This document shows, piece after piece, positions 47,194 through 58,820 of a stretch of DNA of 64,000 bases. The position numbers and the translations under genes were made by a program. The notes under the pieces were generated by a model, which had not been told where the DNA came from, ran no database searches, and worked only from the letters and a program-made list of their open reading frames with translations. The DNA is from Nageia nagi (lineage: Eukaryota; Pinophyta). The DNA is taken from positions 83,142,001 through 83,206,000 of the forward strand of contig JBITNC010000001.1 in assembly GCA_050084985.1 (NCBI GenBank), read 5' to 3'. The number at the start of each line of letters is the position of its first letter. The stretch's first letter is position 1.

Positions 47194-47612
47194 GTCTAAA
47201 GACTTAGGTTATTTTTCTTACAACTTTTCCCATACATAGATTAAGTGCTTGCTCCACTAAATCTTATTAAGTAAGCAATCACTTAAGGTTTATAACTTAG
47301 CTAAAGTATTCTTCCTAAAGTTATCCAAGTTATAAGTGGGGTATCAATATGTTTCACATAAATAACTTTACACTTATTTTATAAATGCCTTTGTATTTTT
47401 TTTTTATCTTTTCCCTGTATGTAAAAAGACTTAGATTTATTTTTGCATAATATTCCTTTTCCTTGAGTTAGGTGCTTGTTCCACTAGCTCCTGTCAAGTA
47501 AGCAATTACTTAATGTATTTAACTTAGCTTAAGTATGCTTGCTCAAGTTATCCAAGTTACAAGTGGGAAGTGATATGTTCTTGGTAAGTAACTTTACATT
47601 TAGTCCCTTTTA
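47194..47612 (-). repeat. Tandem duplication across the LTR/leader junction
   Basis: A unit of about 226 bp starting gtctaaagacttagg (47194) recurs from about 47420 (gtaaaaagacttagat). Shared words include ccactaaatcttattaagtaag versus ccactagctcctgtcaagtaag and gttatccaagttataagtgg versus gttatccaagttacaagtgg. The second unit includes the last ~35 bp of copy B of the LTR, so the duplication spans the junction at 47576. It occupies the leader between the LTR and the gag ATG at 46956. Confidence 0.72.
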
Positions 47613-48294
47613 CTTCTAATCTATGAATACTTAGTTCCTTTAATAAAGTCCTATGTTGCATAGGTTGCATAACATCTCATATTTTCTTCACCAACTTAAA
47701 TGCTACTTGCTTTTTAAGTTTGCAAAAAGATAACATAATCCAAGTATAGAAAATAAATTATTGAGTATTCTTGAAATTCATTCTTTAACTTAAATAAGTA
47801 ATAAAATAATAAGCATATACAAGCAAGATGCAAAAGAGACTTTCTTATTATTGTTTGAATCTTCAATTACAACTTTTAGAATCTAGTGGGAGTTACAAAT
47901 GAGGCTTCCATACCTTTAAAGTAATGCTAAGAAGTAGTTAGGTTTAGAAAAAATTCTAACTACCTTAAAAATACTAATTGAAACCCTAATTACATCATGT
48001 GAAAATTTGGCTAAGTCTAAAAAATAGCCTTCTTCAAAAAATAACTAAGTCTTAAACATAAATATCAAAAAAATTTCTAACTCTAGAATTTAAGGGGAAT
48101 AAAAATTTCTAACACCCTTAATTACATTTATAGAAAATATAAATACAAGTAAATTCTCTTAATTGGTTGTTGGAGAAGTGGAAAACAAGGCCATCATTTA
48201 AACTACTTTGGTGTTGATATTTCCAACTAAAAACCTGCATGCTCTATCTTGTCCTTCTAACAATCCATAATATTGGAAAAATAATTTGATTATT

Positions 48295-49018
48295 TGATTT
48301 GAATGAGATCATGTTAGGTTGTATCTATAGGAGCAATATGCATTTCAGAGGTATCTTTTCTTGGAGATAGGATGGAGACTAATATATGGAGTTGATCAAC
48401 ATATAGAACCATGTCACTAATGGCATGCCATACTATATTTAGGTCATTAATAGCATGCACCTTAATGAGTTAGCAAGGGAAGTTGAAGGGACATTGATAT
48501 TTTGGTTAGCTAAGTAGTTCAATATCTATAATTAACATCTTGAAAATGATTGCAGGCTTATTTAAGGGGCATGTTACTCTTTGATTCCATAAGAAAGAGA
48601 GAAATGGAGAGTTGTAGAATTTTGGGATTGTAAGATTTGAAAGAAGACCAAGAGTCATTATATAATTTTATAGTTCTAAGATTGTTTTCTTCTTTATATA
48701 GGAGATTGTAGTAATTGTAGGAGATTGTATAGTGATTATGTTTGATGGTATATTTCTATGCATGTAATATTGTAATGTCCATAGACAATGAGAAGAGAAG
48801 GCTCCAATTCCATGCTAGATTAGCCCACATTGGGTGCACTAGGGTAAATCATTATGTTGATCTTGTCATGTGTATGAGATTGCTAATTTTATGATTTACA
48901 TTGAGCAAATTTTGAATTTTATGTGTAATTGTATGATCTCATAATGGTGAATAATTTTCATTTGAATCTATAAGTGAGGATCTGAGTATGCTATAAGCAT
49001 CTAGGTGATTATGGATCA
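48295..49018 (+). repeat. 5' LTR of the nested gypsy element (724 bp)
   Basis: Starts TGATTTGAATGAGATCATG and ends gattatggatca, two bases before the primer binding site. Collinear with 53715-54422, for example gatggtatatttctatgcatg versus gatggtatttatctatgcatg and cttgtcatgtgtatgagattg versus cttgttgcatgaataagattg. Confidence 0.92.
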
Positions 49019-49020
49019 TA

Positions 49021-49032
49021 TGGTAGCAAAGC
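49021..49032 (+). promoter_or_regulatory. Primer binding site of the nested gypsy element
   Basis: tggtagcaaagc two bases after the LTR matches the initiator-Met site TGGTATCAGAGC at ten of twelve positions. Confidence 0.82.
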
Positions 49033-49174
49033 TTGTGTATGCAAAATTTGGGGCTAAAATTTTAGAGATTTCAAGCCACCAGCTACATGGATTTTGTTGT
49101 TCAAGAGGAGGTCTCAAAGATAAGAGTTGATTCTAGAGGATCTTGAGATTAGTTGAAGAGGGAGAGTGAAAAAA

Positions 49175-50230
49175 ATGGATAATGTGTAGGAGAGACATTT
49201 TGTTGTTCATACCATGTTGGATGTTAGATTTGGAAGGAGATTTTCAAAAATGAAGAATTATTTGGTTCATTTGGCTAGGTTATTAGCTATTTTAGGAAAT
49301 GTAAATGTCAATTAGAGATATCATGATGTAGTTGGGAGACCTGATTCATCATCTTCATCAAATTGAGTTCCATTGAAGGTGGAGGCCAAAGTGGATATTT
49401 CTACTTTTAGAGGAGAAGTTGATGAAAAAAAGGTGAACATTAGTTGAAATAATTTGAGGTTTATTTCTAAATTTATGGTGTTATAAATGATGTTGATAAA
49501 ATCTCTTTTGTTAGATTAAAGATGAGTGTATATGCTTTAGTTTGGTGGGAAATCCATGTAGAAACTCTAAATCATGAATACTTTTTAGAAATATCTTCTT
49601 GGAGTGAACTTAAGGAATTGTTAAGAGATCAATTTTATCCATTAGGATATCATAATAAATAATAAATGAAATGGCAATTCTTTAGACAACAAAGAGGGAA
49701 ACATGTTCTAGAATACAATATTAAATTTAGAAAATAAGCTACTTTGCTTGGGGATTTGCTAAACAATCCTCAAAATTTAATGAAGTACATTTGAGGATTA
49801 CATAGTCATTTGTAAAAGACTATCATGTTGTTTAATTCTACTAATCTTGATCAAGTGTATGTACAAGTGCAATAATCAGAGGAGAATTTTTAAGCAAAAA
49901 GATAATATCATGGATCTAGGAAGGCTTCTAATTCAGGGGGAGGACAAGAGAAAGGTAAATCTCAAGATAAAGGAAAATGTAAGTAAGAAATAAAAACCAC
50001 TAATATTTCAAAGAAAGAAGGTGATAGTAAACATTGTATTAATTATGATAAATATGGTCATATTGATGATAAATGTTAGAAATTTCATCAAAAATTATAT
50101 CCATATAAGCATAATAATAAGGAGAAAACTAATCTTATGGTTCTTAAATGTGAAGGTATTGAGGGAAGTTTAGATGTTGATGAGAAAGTGAATTGTGCAA
50201 CCATTCAAAAGGGTGAAGAACCTCAAGACA
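49175..50230 (+). pseudogene. Gag of the nested gypsy element (decayed)
   Basis: From ATG at 49175 the plus strand reads RRFSKMKNYLVHLARLLAIL, KVDISTFRGEVDEKK, ALVWWEIHVETLNH, SWSELKELLRDQFYPLGY and FFRQQRGKHVLEYNIKFRK, the gag core of chromovirus-like elements. A zinc knuckle CINYDKYGHIDDKC lies at 50035-50076, with the second Cys read as Tyr. A Ser/Gly/Lys-rich linker (KASNSGGGQEKGKSQDKGKC) precedes it. Stops at Gln/Trp-type positions break the frame about ten times. Confidence 0.85.
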
Positions 50231-50815
50231 TTAAAGAATAAAGAATTTGATTATTCCACCTTAGAATTCAAATTAAGAAAACTAAAGTAGATTACATTAT
50301 TAATATGGGTCCTCAAGCAAATTTTATTTTAGAGACTATGGTGAGTAATTTGGGATTATAAACTTTCAATCATCCAAATCCATAGCCTTTGGGTTGGGTG
50401 CATGACAATGCTAGTTTGCAAGTCACTAAATAATGTAATTTGAAATTTTCTATTTATGTAAATTACATAGATGAAGTTATGGTTGATGTTGTTACTTTAG
50501 ATATTTATGGTATTATTCTTGGTAAGCCTTATATGTAAGATAGAGATGGTATTTATTATAGAATATTGAATAAATTACAATTGGTGAAAAATGGAAAGGC
50601 GTTTATAGATAGTGTACATAAAAGCAAGAAAAAGCTACCTTTATTCACTTCCATTCAGGTAAAGCATCTTGTGAATGCTTCTAAAAACTTTATTTTGATC
50701 ATGTTGAAAATAGGATCCTTAGGTGAGGTGAGTCTCACACTATCAATGATGTGCAATATTGATTATAGGCCATTGGAGGTGTACAATAGAGAGGAATACA
50801 TGATAATTTAGTTTA
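50231..50815 (+). pseudogene. Protease region of the nested gypsy element
   Basis: After gag the frame reads VDYIINMGPQANFILETMVS, corresponding to the LIDSGSQANFIS loop of the aspartic protease. The catalytic Asp is Asn (codon aat at 50302-50304). IYGIILGKPYM near 50510 is the ILG motif. The open stretch 50566-50811 (LQLVKNGKAFIDSVHKSKKK) is the usual linker to RT. Confidence 0.8.
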
Positions 50816-51760
50816 AGAGTTTACTAAATTAGTTTTAGATCCATAGGGATTACCTCCTATATAGGATATACAACATGATATTTAGTTGTTACCTGATGCT
50901 TCTTTTTCCAACATAGCTTTGTATCGGTAATCAATTTTGGAGCAAGAGGAGACAAAAAGGTGGATTTAGGATTTGGTTGATCAAGGTGTGATCAAACCAA
51001 GTACATCTCCATGTGGATCACCTATTATTTTGGTTTTCAAGAAGGAGCAAACTTGGAGAATGTGTATTGACTATCGAGCACTTAACAAAATCATAATCAA
51101 AAATTGCTATCCTTTGTCTTAGATAGATGATCTTTTGGATCAGTTGCAAGGGGCAAGATTTTTCATAAAAATGGACTTGAATAGTTGATATCACCAAGTT
51201 AAAATCAAGGAGGAGCATATTTGGAATACTATTCTCAAAACAAAAGATGGCCTATTTAAGTGGATTTTTTTTCCATTTGGTTTATGCAATGCACTAGACA
51301 CTTTTATGAGGGTAATGAATGATGTTCTTTATCCATTTATTGGTTCTTTAAGTGTTGTATACTTGGATGATATTCTTGTTCATAGTTCTACTTGGGAAGA
51401 ACATATTCTACATCTTAGAAAAGTGTTTCAATCTTTGTATATGAATAATTTTTTGTTAAAAAATTCAAATTGTGAGTTTGGCAAAGAGTATCTGGTGTAT
51501 TTGGGCCACATTATTGGTCATAGATAACTTAAGATAGATTATAGTAAAGTAAATGCTATAGTAGATTGGTCAAGGCTAACTAATGTAACTAAAGTAAGGA
51601 GTTTCTTAGGTGTTTTCTAATATTTGAGAAATTTTACTATTGATTTTTCTCATATTACTTCACCTTCACATGATGAAATAAAAAGGCAAAGTTGCCAATG
51701 AGGAAAATAACAACAAACATCTTTTGATGCCTTGAAGAAAAGACTATTAGTGCACCTATG
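50816..51760 (+). pseudogene. Reverse transcriptase of the nested gypsy element, YLDD kept
   Basis: Motifs in order on the plus strand: [78 protein letters not shown] and the catalytic SLSVVYLDDILVHS at about 51350-51375, both Asp residues intact. KEYLVYLGHIIGH and VTKVRSFLGVF follow. The open piece 51306-51527 covers palm to thumb. Stops occur at LNS-stop-YHQ (Gly/Arg-type), IDD upstream Gln and elsewhere. Confidence 0.93.
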
Positions 51761-51769
51761 CTAGAACTT

Positions 51770-52150
51770 CCTAATTTGGAGAAGCACTTAAGTGGAGACT
51801 GATGTAAGTGACTATGCCATGGGATCCATTTTGTTACAAGAAGGTAAACCATTTCTCTTATATTATAAAAAATTTAGTGGGGCTATTTTGAATTCTCCTA
51901 CTTATGATAAAGAAATGTATGCATTGGTTCAAATTATTAAAAATTGGAAACATTACTTAATGGGAAAAGAAACAATCTTAAATCCAATCATCAACCATTA
52001 AAGTATTTACAAACTCAATAAAAATTGCAACAAATAAACACTATAGATGGATAGGTTTTTTGCAACAATTTCATCTAATGATCAAGTATAATAAAGGAAC
52101 ATAGAATAAGGTTGCTGACATGCTATCTAGGCCACCTATAACTATATATT
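51770..52150 (+). pseudogene. RNase H of the nested gypsy element
   Basis: The plus frame 51792-52001 is open and reads ETDVSDYAMGSILLQEGKPF and SPTYDKEMYALVQIIKNWKH, YLMGKETI. The Asp of TDASD-type (ETDVSD) and the Glu in YDKEMYAL are present. The tail is HYRWIGFLQQFHLMIKY-like and ends with KVADMLSRPP. Confidence 0.88.
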
Positions 52151-52249
52151 CCATGGTATCAATGGTTTGTAGTACTAATTATGGTCCATTAGTAGCATAC
52201 AAACAAGGTCCAATGAGTTCTCTCTTAATGTTGAAATTTCTTCCTTTTC

Positions 52250-53490
52250 TATATGAGTCATTTTTTAGAGGAATATGTGCAAGATACTGACTTCAGAGAA
52301 GTGTATGAGAAGTTGTGTTCATCTAGGTCCAACTATGAAGGTTTGGATGATTTTCATTTGCAAAATAGACTTCTTTACCATTTTAATGCATTATGTGTAC
52401 CTATATGTGAAAGGATTGGACTAATTAGAGAAGCACATACTTCAAATATTATAGGATATTTTAGGGTTGGAAAGACATTGTACAATTTGTAAAGATATGT
52501 ACATTGATAAAATATGAAAGATCAATTTACCAAGTACATAAGGGGGTATTCTATGTGTTGTACTACCAAGCTAAGTAATAAGAAATTTGGTTTATATCAA
52601 CCACTTCTAGCACCTTCACATCCATGGGAGTGTATCTCAATGGATTTTGTGCAAGGATTGCTTATGACTAAAAGGGTTCATGAATATTTATTTTGTGTTG
52701 TGGATAGATTTAGCAATATGTGTATTTTTGATTCCATGTAAGAAGACTATAATAGGACAATATGCTACAAATTTATTCTTTTTTTATGTTTGGGTTCATT
52801 TTGGATTGCCTAATTCTATTATTTTAGATAGAGATAGTAGATTTTTGGGAACATTTTGGTCACATTTGTGGGAAAATATGGATACAAGGTTGAAGAGAAG
52901 TACTTAATTTCATCCTCAAATGGATGGAAAAACTAAAGTGGTGAATAGGAAATTGGTTCAACACTTGAGTGGTTATTATGGCAAGCATCCTAAGTCTTGG
53001 GGTAAACATCTTGAATAAATCCAACATTCATACAATAGGGAAATTCATTCTTCCATTAATAAGATTCCTTTTAAGACTTGTTTTGTTTATTTACCACTTT
53101 CACATTTTGATTTTGTGTTTGGAAAACAAAAGGATGAAGAATATTCACTTGAGAAAGAGGAAAAGCAAGCTAGGAAATTTGTTGAAAAGATTAGGAAAAT
53201 TCATTTGAAATTCCAAGACCAACATGAGACAAGTCAAGCCAAACAAAAGATGAGACATGAACAACTTAGAGTTGACCATAAGTTTCATGTGGGAGATCAT
53301 GTTTGGTTATCTCTTAGTAAGGAGAGGTTGCAAGTACTAGCTAAGATTATAGAGCAAGTAAGTGAGAATTCTTTTAGATTGAATCTACCAAAATATATGA
53401 ACATATATTCAATTGTGAATGTTGAGCATTTGAAAATGTATGAGCCATATATGTTGACTAAAGATGAAATAGGTTCAAATTAGTTTTTTC
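52250..53490 (+). pseudogene. Integrase of the nested gypsy element (decayed)
   Basis: Segments in order: REAHTSNIIGYFRVGKTLYN (zinc-binding His region, partly mutated), YIRGYSMCCTTK, HPWECISMDFVQGLLMTKRV (first Asp), FCVVDRFSNM, VWVHFGLPNSIILDRDSRFL (second Asp) and FHPQMDGKTKVVNRKLVQHL, where the Glu of QTEVVN reads Lys. The C-terminal part, open at 53115-53483, reads KFHVGDHVWLSLSKERLQ and SIVNVEHLKMYEPYM. A frame shift separates 52514-52741 from 52680-52907. Confidence 0.92.
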
Positions 53491-53559
53491 CATCTCTTAA
53501 TGAATTAGCTTCTAATACTATATATTAACTGAAGGAGGATTCTATATTGCAAAAGAAGT

Positions 53560-53695
53560 TTTTTACTATAAGGAGAGGTGAGATAGAGCTATGGTTGGTT
53601 GGATTGAAGGGAAAAAACCCTAACAAAGCCAAGTGGATGGATAAGTCTAGAGTTGGGGAGTTGTATCCTCATCTATGCATTTGAGGGACCAAATG
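53560..53695 (+). pseudogene. Chromodomain-like C-terminus of the nested gypsy pol
   Basis: RRGEIELWLVGLKGKNPNKA and KWMDKSRVGELYPHL follow the integrase and fit the second half of a plant retrotransposon chromodomain (E/YLVKWKG...ATWE...). The first strand is eroded. This is inference from position and the WxGxxxxxAxWM pattern. Confidence 0.6.
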
Positions 53696-53700
53696 CTCTC

Positions 53701-53714
53701 CTATTGGGAAGGTG
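53701..53714 (+). promoter_or_regulatory. Polypurine tract of the nested gypsy element
   Basis: ctattgggaaggtg ends directly at the TGATATG start of the 3' LTR. It is short and interrupted by pyrimidines but is the only candidate in place. Confidence 0.65.
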
Positions 53715-54422
53715 TGATATGAATGGGATCATATTAGGTTGTATTTATAGGATAAGTACTCATTCTAGAGGTATATGTGCTTATAAATAGGCCAAAGATT
53801 GAAATATGGAGTTGATCAACATATAGAACCATGCCACCAATGATGTAGTCTATTGTATTCAAGTTTTTAGTGGCATGCATCTTGATGAGTCAATAGGGGA
53901 AGTTGAAGAGACATTAATGTTTTGGGTAGTTAAGTAGTTTAATGTCTTCAATTGATATCTTGTAAATGATTTTAGGTTTATTTAAGGGGTGTGTTACTCT
54001 TTGATTCCCTAAGAGAGAGAGAAATAGATATTTGTAGGACTTGAATGAAGATCAAGAGTCATTCCATGATTTTGTAGTTTTGAAATTATTTTTTTCTTAC
54101 TGTAGGATATTGTAGTAATTATAAGATATTGTATTGCGATGATGTTTGATGGTATTTATCTATGCATGTAATATTGTAATGTCCATAGATAATGAGTAGA
54201 GAAGGCTCCAATTCCATGTTGGATTAGACCACATTAGGTGAACCAAGGTACATCATTATGTTGATCTTGTTGCATGAATAAGATTGCTAGTTTTATAATT
54301 TACATTGAGCAAATTTCAAATTTTATATGTAATTGTATGATATCATAATGGTGAATAATTTCCACTCAAATTTGTAAGTGAGGATCCGAGTATGCTATAA
54401 GCATTTAGGTGATTATAGATTA
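53715..54422 (+). repeat. 3' LTR of the nested gypsy element (708 bp)
   Basis: Starts TGATATGAATGGGATC, ends gattatagatta (5' copy: gattatggatca). Differences from the 5' copy are frequent, many of them C/T or G/A. Confidence 0.92.
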
Positions 54423-54439
54423 ATGTTCATCAAATTTCT

Positions 54440-57150
54440 TATTTTTTGATGAGCCATATTTACTTGAATATTCCATAAAATAAAATGGTTATAAGATTCA
54501 ATAGTCATATCTTCCATGTCTTTGGACTTCAATATTTTCTCTAGAATGTCTTCCAACTATTTTTAGACATCATTATTGCTTATCCATGTACCATCTTTTC
54601 TAGAATTGAAATTATAGTTATAGCAATGATATCTCACACTTCACATATACACCTCAATAAGTTTATTTACCCATATTGTCTCATATCTAAATTATATCAT
54701 GCATTTTAATTTCCTAGGAATTGGGTCTACCTCTTCTATGGCTTCTACATTTTCCTCTCTCTTGTTGTCATTGCTAACCTCTTCAAACCTTTTTAAATAT
54801 GAATTAATATACATATTCTTCAACAAATTCTTGGAACTAAGCTAATCTAATGAGCTTGTATCTTTGATGGTAACAATTTTCTTATTGTGTTTATCTTGCC
54901 TATTCTTCTTACTTATATATTCATTTTCCTTCTCCTCCTCCTCAAAACCATCACCTCTAGGATCTTTAGGTGTTTGGTTGGAGGGGATCTTGTGAGAGCT
55001 AGAAATGTTATGTGGAGTGGATCCCTTCTTGGTTTCAAATCTTATGGATGGTCATTCTATTATAGGATATGATCCCTTTGTTGCTTATTAAACTAGGATT
55101 TTTGAAGGGTTCTCTTTTTTTTTTTTTTAATTTCTAGAGTTGAAGATGAATAAGTAATAGGTAATTCTAAACTAGAAGCAATAGTAGAAGGAGTGAAAAT
55201 ATTTTTCCTTATTTCCCCTTCCTCTTAAGAGTATGTGATATTTAACAATACATCATCCCCTTCTCCAATAATATCTACATATGGTCGCACATCATAATGT
55301 TTTGCAAATACTTCCTCACCCCATTATTCATTTTATTCTTCATCATCATCTTCTTCCTCCTCATCACTATAACTTCATGATCCATAGTCATAATCACTAA
55401 AAATTCTTAATCCATTGTCATCATCACTTCCATGCCTTAACAACTCATCATCATCTGAATTACTTTGACTTTTTGAAGAGATACCATTGGAAGAAGGAAT
55501 TTTATTAAGAGTAATGATATGACTACTCTCACCAACCTTAAACTAAGTCTTAGGATGCTCGATGAGTTGTTCTTCTATTATTCCTAGAGTTGGAATGCTT
55601 TGGATAGAAGTATTTATGATTTTTAGCATATATACTCTTGTCATTGAGTCAAAATAATTAAAACTAGGCTCATTCATAAAATCTTATACATTAGGTTGTT
55701 CAAATGCACTCAATTGCAATAAAATTTCATGAATCTTATCTTTAGTAGCTTTCTTTTTCTTCTCCCTCTCCTCTTCAAAAATTGTTTTAGATATCTTTTG
55801 AATTTCCATCTTTGAATGAATATTTGAATACCTTTTAATTATGCTAAGAGAATAATGTTTATAATAAATATGAAATTTCTGACAAAATTTACCAACTACT
55901 CCCATAGGGTCATAATGGGTTCTTAATGCATAGTATTGAAAACCATATCCCTCTATCTCAGACTTAATAATCTCAGCCTCTAGCTAGTTATTGCAACTAT
56001 AGTAACTATAAGTTATAGGCATATTTATAGGAGCTTCTTTCCTTTCTTTAGTAAATATTTCATAAAAATAATATCCCTATCTCATAAATTCCAAGAATAC
56101 CATTCTATCACTAAGATAGTGGGGAAGTTGAAGGGGGCTACATTGACACTGTAGAATCTGATATATGAATTATGAAATTCTTCTAGATAAAAATTGTATA
56201 TCTTTGCAAGAAGACTATAGCTTTTAGAGAAATTCTAGGTACATGATTTTCTCCTTTGAGTTCCTTTATGATGTAAAACTCCCACTCATATGTTCACATA
56301 TGAATGTGACTCCACTTCTCTTCCTTATGCCATTGAGGATAAGACATATAAATTGCTACTTTTATTTAAATATTACCTCTTTAATACCATGACCTCGAGG
56401 TCAATTTTTTCCTTTCAATAGTTATAAAACAAGCTAAGACATATAAGAGAAGGTTTTTGATCTCTTCACTTCTCTTAAATGATGGATCATATAATCACTA
56501 ATAACTTGGCTTCATCGGATGATCTTTCCCTTTTTTATCACATAAAGAAAACTAAATAAATATTTCTTAAATTGAATGTTTGAATATTTTCCTATAATTC
56601 TACATAGGAAACTAATATCTTTATGAGCCAATCTATGTTTCTTTCATTTTAACCAAGATCATACAAGGTCACTTGTTCTATACTTGGAACCATATTTCTC
56701 TAACACTTTATTTGCATCTTATTGGTTATAAATTATACCTTGATTTGACCACCCCATTTCCTTTTAAATCCCCTCTTTTATTAAGTTAGCAATAATATTC
56801 ATGTTTATATTCTTGACAACTCTTTGTACAAAATCTATATGTTTAACCACTTCTAAAGCTAGTTTGGGAAAATTGACGGTGAATGAGATAACTATAGTCT
56901 TAAAGAGTCCTAAAGCATGTAGTGTATCTATTTATTTAACCTTCTCAACAAGCTGGTCTTCCTCTTTCATCATAATAATAGGATTAGTGTGGTTCCATTT
57001 GGGATTCAAATATCCTCCAACTTATCAAAATAATGGGCTCTTTGCTTGACCTTTCCATTTTTCTTTAGCTCCATGAAAGTTTATTTTTTCAAATGACTAT
57101 AGCCTCCTTCATTATTCTTTGTTTTATGCATCATGTAAATAACATTATAA
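54440..57150 (-). pseudogene. LTR-borne ORF, copy B (unknown family)
   Basis: Second copy of the frame at 30432-33800. Matching blocks on the minus strand include YYSCNN, EAEIIKSEIEGYGFQYYALR, THYDPMGVVGKF and YYKHYSLSIIKRYSNIHSKM (55684-55990), then KMEIQKISKTIFEEEREKKK, an acidic Ser/Asp tract near 55330-55450 and SSKNLLKNMYINSYLKRFEE near 54800. Where copy A reads SNISISS-type sequence, copy B keeps a related one, so differences look like substitutions inside a once-coding frame. The piece 55684-55905 is open for 73 codons. The C-terminal end lies beside the gypsy insertion at 54422. Confidence 0.6.
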
Positions 57151-58820
57151 ATTTATCAAAAAATTCATTTTCTCAAACTTAGCCTTCATTTCAAAAAAAC
57201 TAATGTCATAAATTATCAAAAAATTAATTTTATGAAACATGTTTTTCCATTGCTTGCACCCAAGTAGAAAAGTATCTTAGAGCAAATTAATAAAATTTCT
57301 TATTCATGCCTAGGTTATAATCAATATGCATGCAATAATAATAATTCACTTAGTCACTTCTAATTTAATTTCAAATTAGCTATGATTATCTATATGTCTT
57401 AATCATGCTAGATTAGATCCCAATTTGATATGACAACTAAAGACACTTAATCACTTCCATGCTAATAGCAATATCCATGCAAAAATAAGGTTTTACTTAG
57501 TTTATTTTATTTGATCCTAATTTGATTTTAACCATAGTATTTTAGTTGGTATTCTTGACTCAAAAATCAATATCAATAATATGTTCAATTAGGCTAATTC
57601 GTAAGCATGGAAATATTGTTTTGCAATCAACGAGAGGTAAAGAACAACATGACAAGGACAAGAAGAAGGATTTGGTCATACCTAGATAGAACATGAACAT
57701 ACCATAATAAGAAGTTAAACACTTGATTGCAACCATATAAAAATTGGGCTTGATGTAGCAAGTAGAAAATCTCAATCACTTCCATCTTAACCTCTAAAAT
57801 TAGCTCTGACAATATGAAAACTAAGTCATGTTCACCTTGAAAAGAAACTACATGTGAAAATAGGAATTTGAAAGTAGTAGGTAACAAATAAAGTACAAAT
57901 TGGGTATTTTTAGGTAAAAAAACCCACTAAAATATACATGTTGGCCATCTATACACCAAAACCTTATATCAAATGGTGAAAAGATAAGTTGGCAGATGGG
58001 TATACTTAGGCTATATTGGTTCTCTAATCAATGTGATCGGGAGGTAGCCTAAGTTGCATTGGAAATATGGTATACTCTATGATATAAATGGAAAATATTA
58101 ATCACTTTAGATTAATAATTGAAATCAATGTGATTCATAATGTCTTCTTATTCATAGTGAGATGGAAGTCTTATTAAAGTGACCATGTTGATCCTTTGGT
58201 TGCTTTGAGTTAGAAGTTTACCCCAATGAGACCATATGAAATTTCTAATTCATGTGAGGTAGAAATTTTATACAATGAAACTATAGAAAAATCCTTAGTT
58301 TCACCTAGATATATTTCTACTTTGATGTGATAACTAAAGACAAAGAGATAGTTAAAATTCATAAAATCTTTATCTAGTTCTAAAACTAATGATTATTTTC
58401 ACTTTTAAGACTTGATGAGAACTAACTTCCACCTTTTAGTGTAAATAATGAGCACTTAGTTTTAAAAATGAAATTTCAAAAAGCATCATTCATTAGTTGA
58501 GTAGGATCAAGTTCCATCTCATGTAGAGGATAAGAGCTAATAATGAAATTGAAGGATGATATTCAATTGTTTGTAAAAAAAATCTTCCATGGTAATGTAT
58601 AGAATATGTGCTTACCTCCAAAATCAAAGATGCTACCCAATGGTCCAAACTCTTTTTTTCATAAAAAATATGTCATCTTTAAAAATTATTATTTTTGGAT
58701 TTTTGAATTGTGTAAATTTTTATGTATTTTTTATTTATTAATAAAAATAAGAAATTTTTCCTAGATACCTAATTTGATAAAAAAGTAAAAACAATATTGT
58801 TCAAAAATTGGGTGGTAACA

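Larger units (their letters stand above)
48295..54422 (+). mobile_element. Ty3/gypsy element with 0.7-kb LTRs, nested in the giant element's LTR
   Basis: Direct LTRs at 48295-49018 and 53715-54422, a Met-type primer site and a complete set of gypsy domains in plus orientation make this a whole but inactive element of 6,128 bp. Flanking 5-mers TTATT and ATGTT match at three of five positions, a decayed target duplication. A chromodomain-like tail is present at the end of pol, which points to a chromovirus; I could not assign the lineage (the integrase resembles the family with FLGxFWxxLWExMDTRLKRS). Confidence 0.9.
29705..58820 (-). mobile_element. Giant Tat-like gypsy element with two nested insertions
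   Basis: Copies of one segment lie at 29705-35426 and, split by a later insertion, at 47576-48294 plus 54423-58820. Both are in direct orientation, begin TGTTACCACCC on the minus strand and end GAACA. Between them, all on the minus strand and in order, lie gag, an extra RNase H, RT, RNase H and integrase. The simplest reading is one element with LTRs of 5.1-5.7 kb and a total of about 19 kb after removing the 6,128-bp gypsy element and the 3,753-bp solo LTR. No primer binding site could be fixed and the outer flanks (ATATA versus CCACA) show no target duplication, so a tandem or segmental duplication remains an alternative. Confidence 0.7.
47576..58820 (-). repeat. 5' LTR (copy B) of the giant element, split by a gypsy insertion
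   Basis: Collinear with 29705-35426. The piece 54423-58820 matches from the TGTTACCACCC start down to the end of the ORF, and 47576-48294 matches the tail 29705-30400. Removing the insertion 48295-54422 leaves 5,117 bp. The junction reads tattggaaaaataattt on the left and ttcatcaaatttcttat on the right, which rejoin as in copy A near 30390-30420. It is shorter than copy A by several deletions. Confidence 0.72.

Noticed and set aside
57560-57887. Minus frames of 71 and 86 codons in copy B.
   Set aside because: They lie in the region upstream of the LTR-borne ORF, are hydrophobic and low in complexity, and the matching part of copy A is not open.
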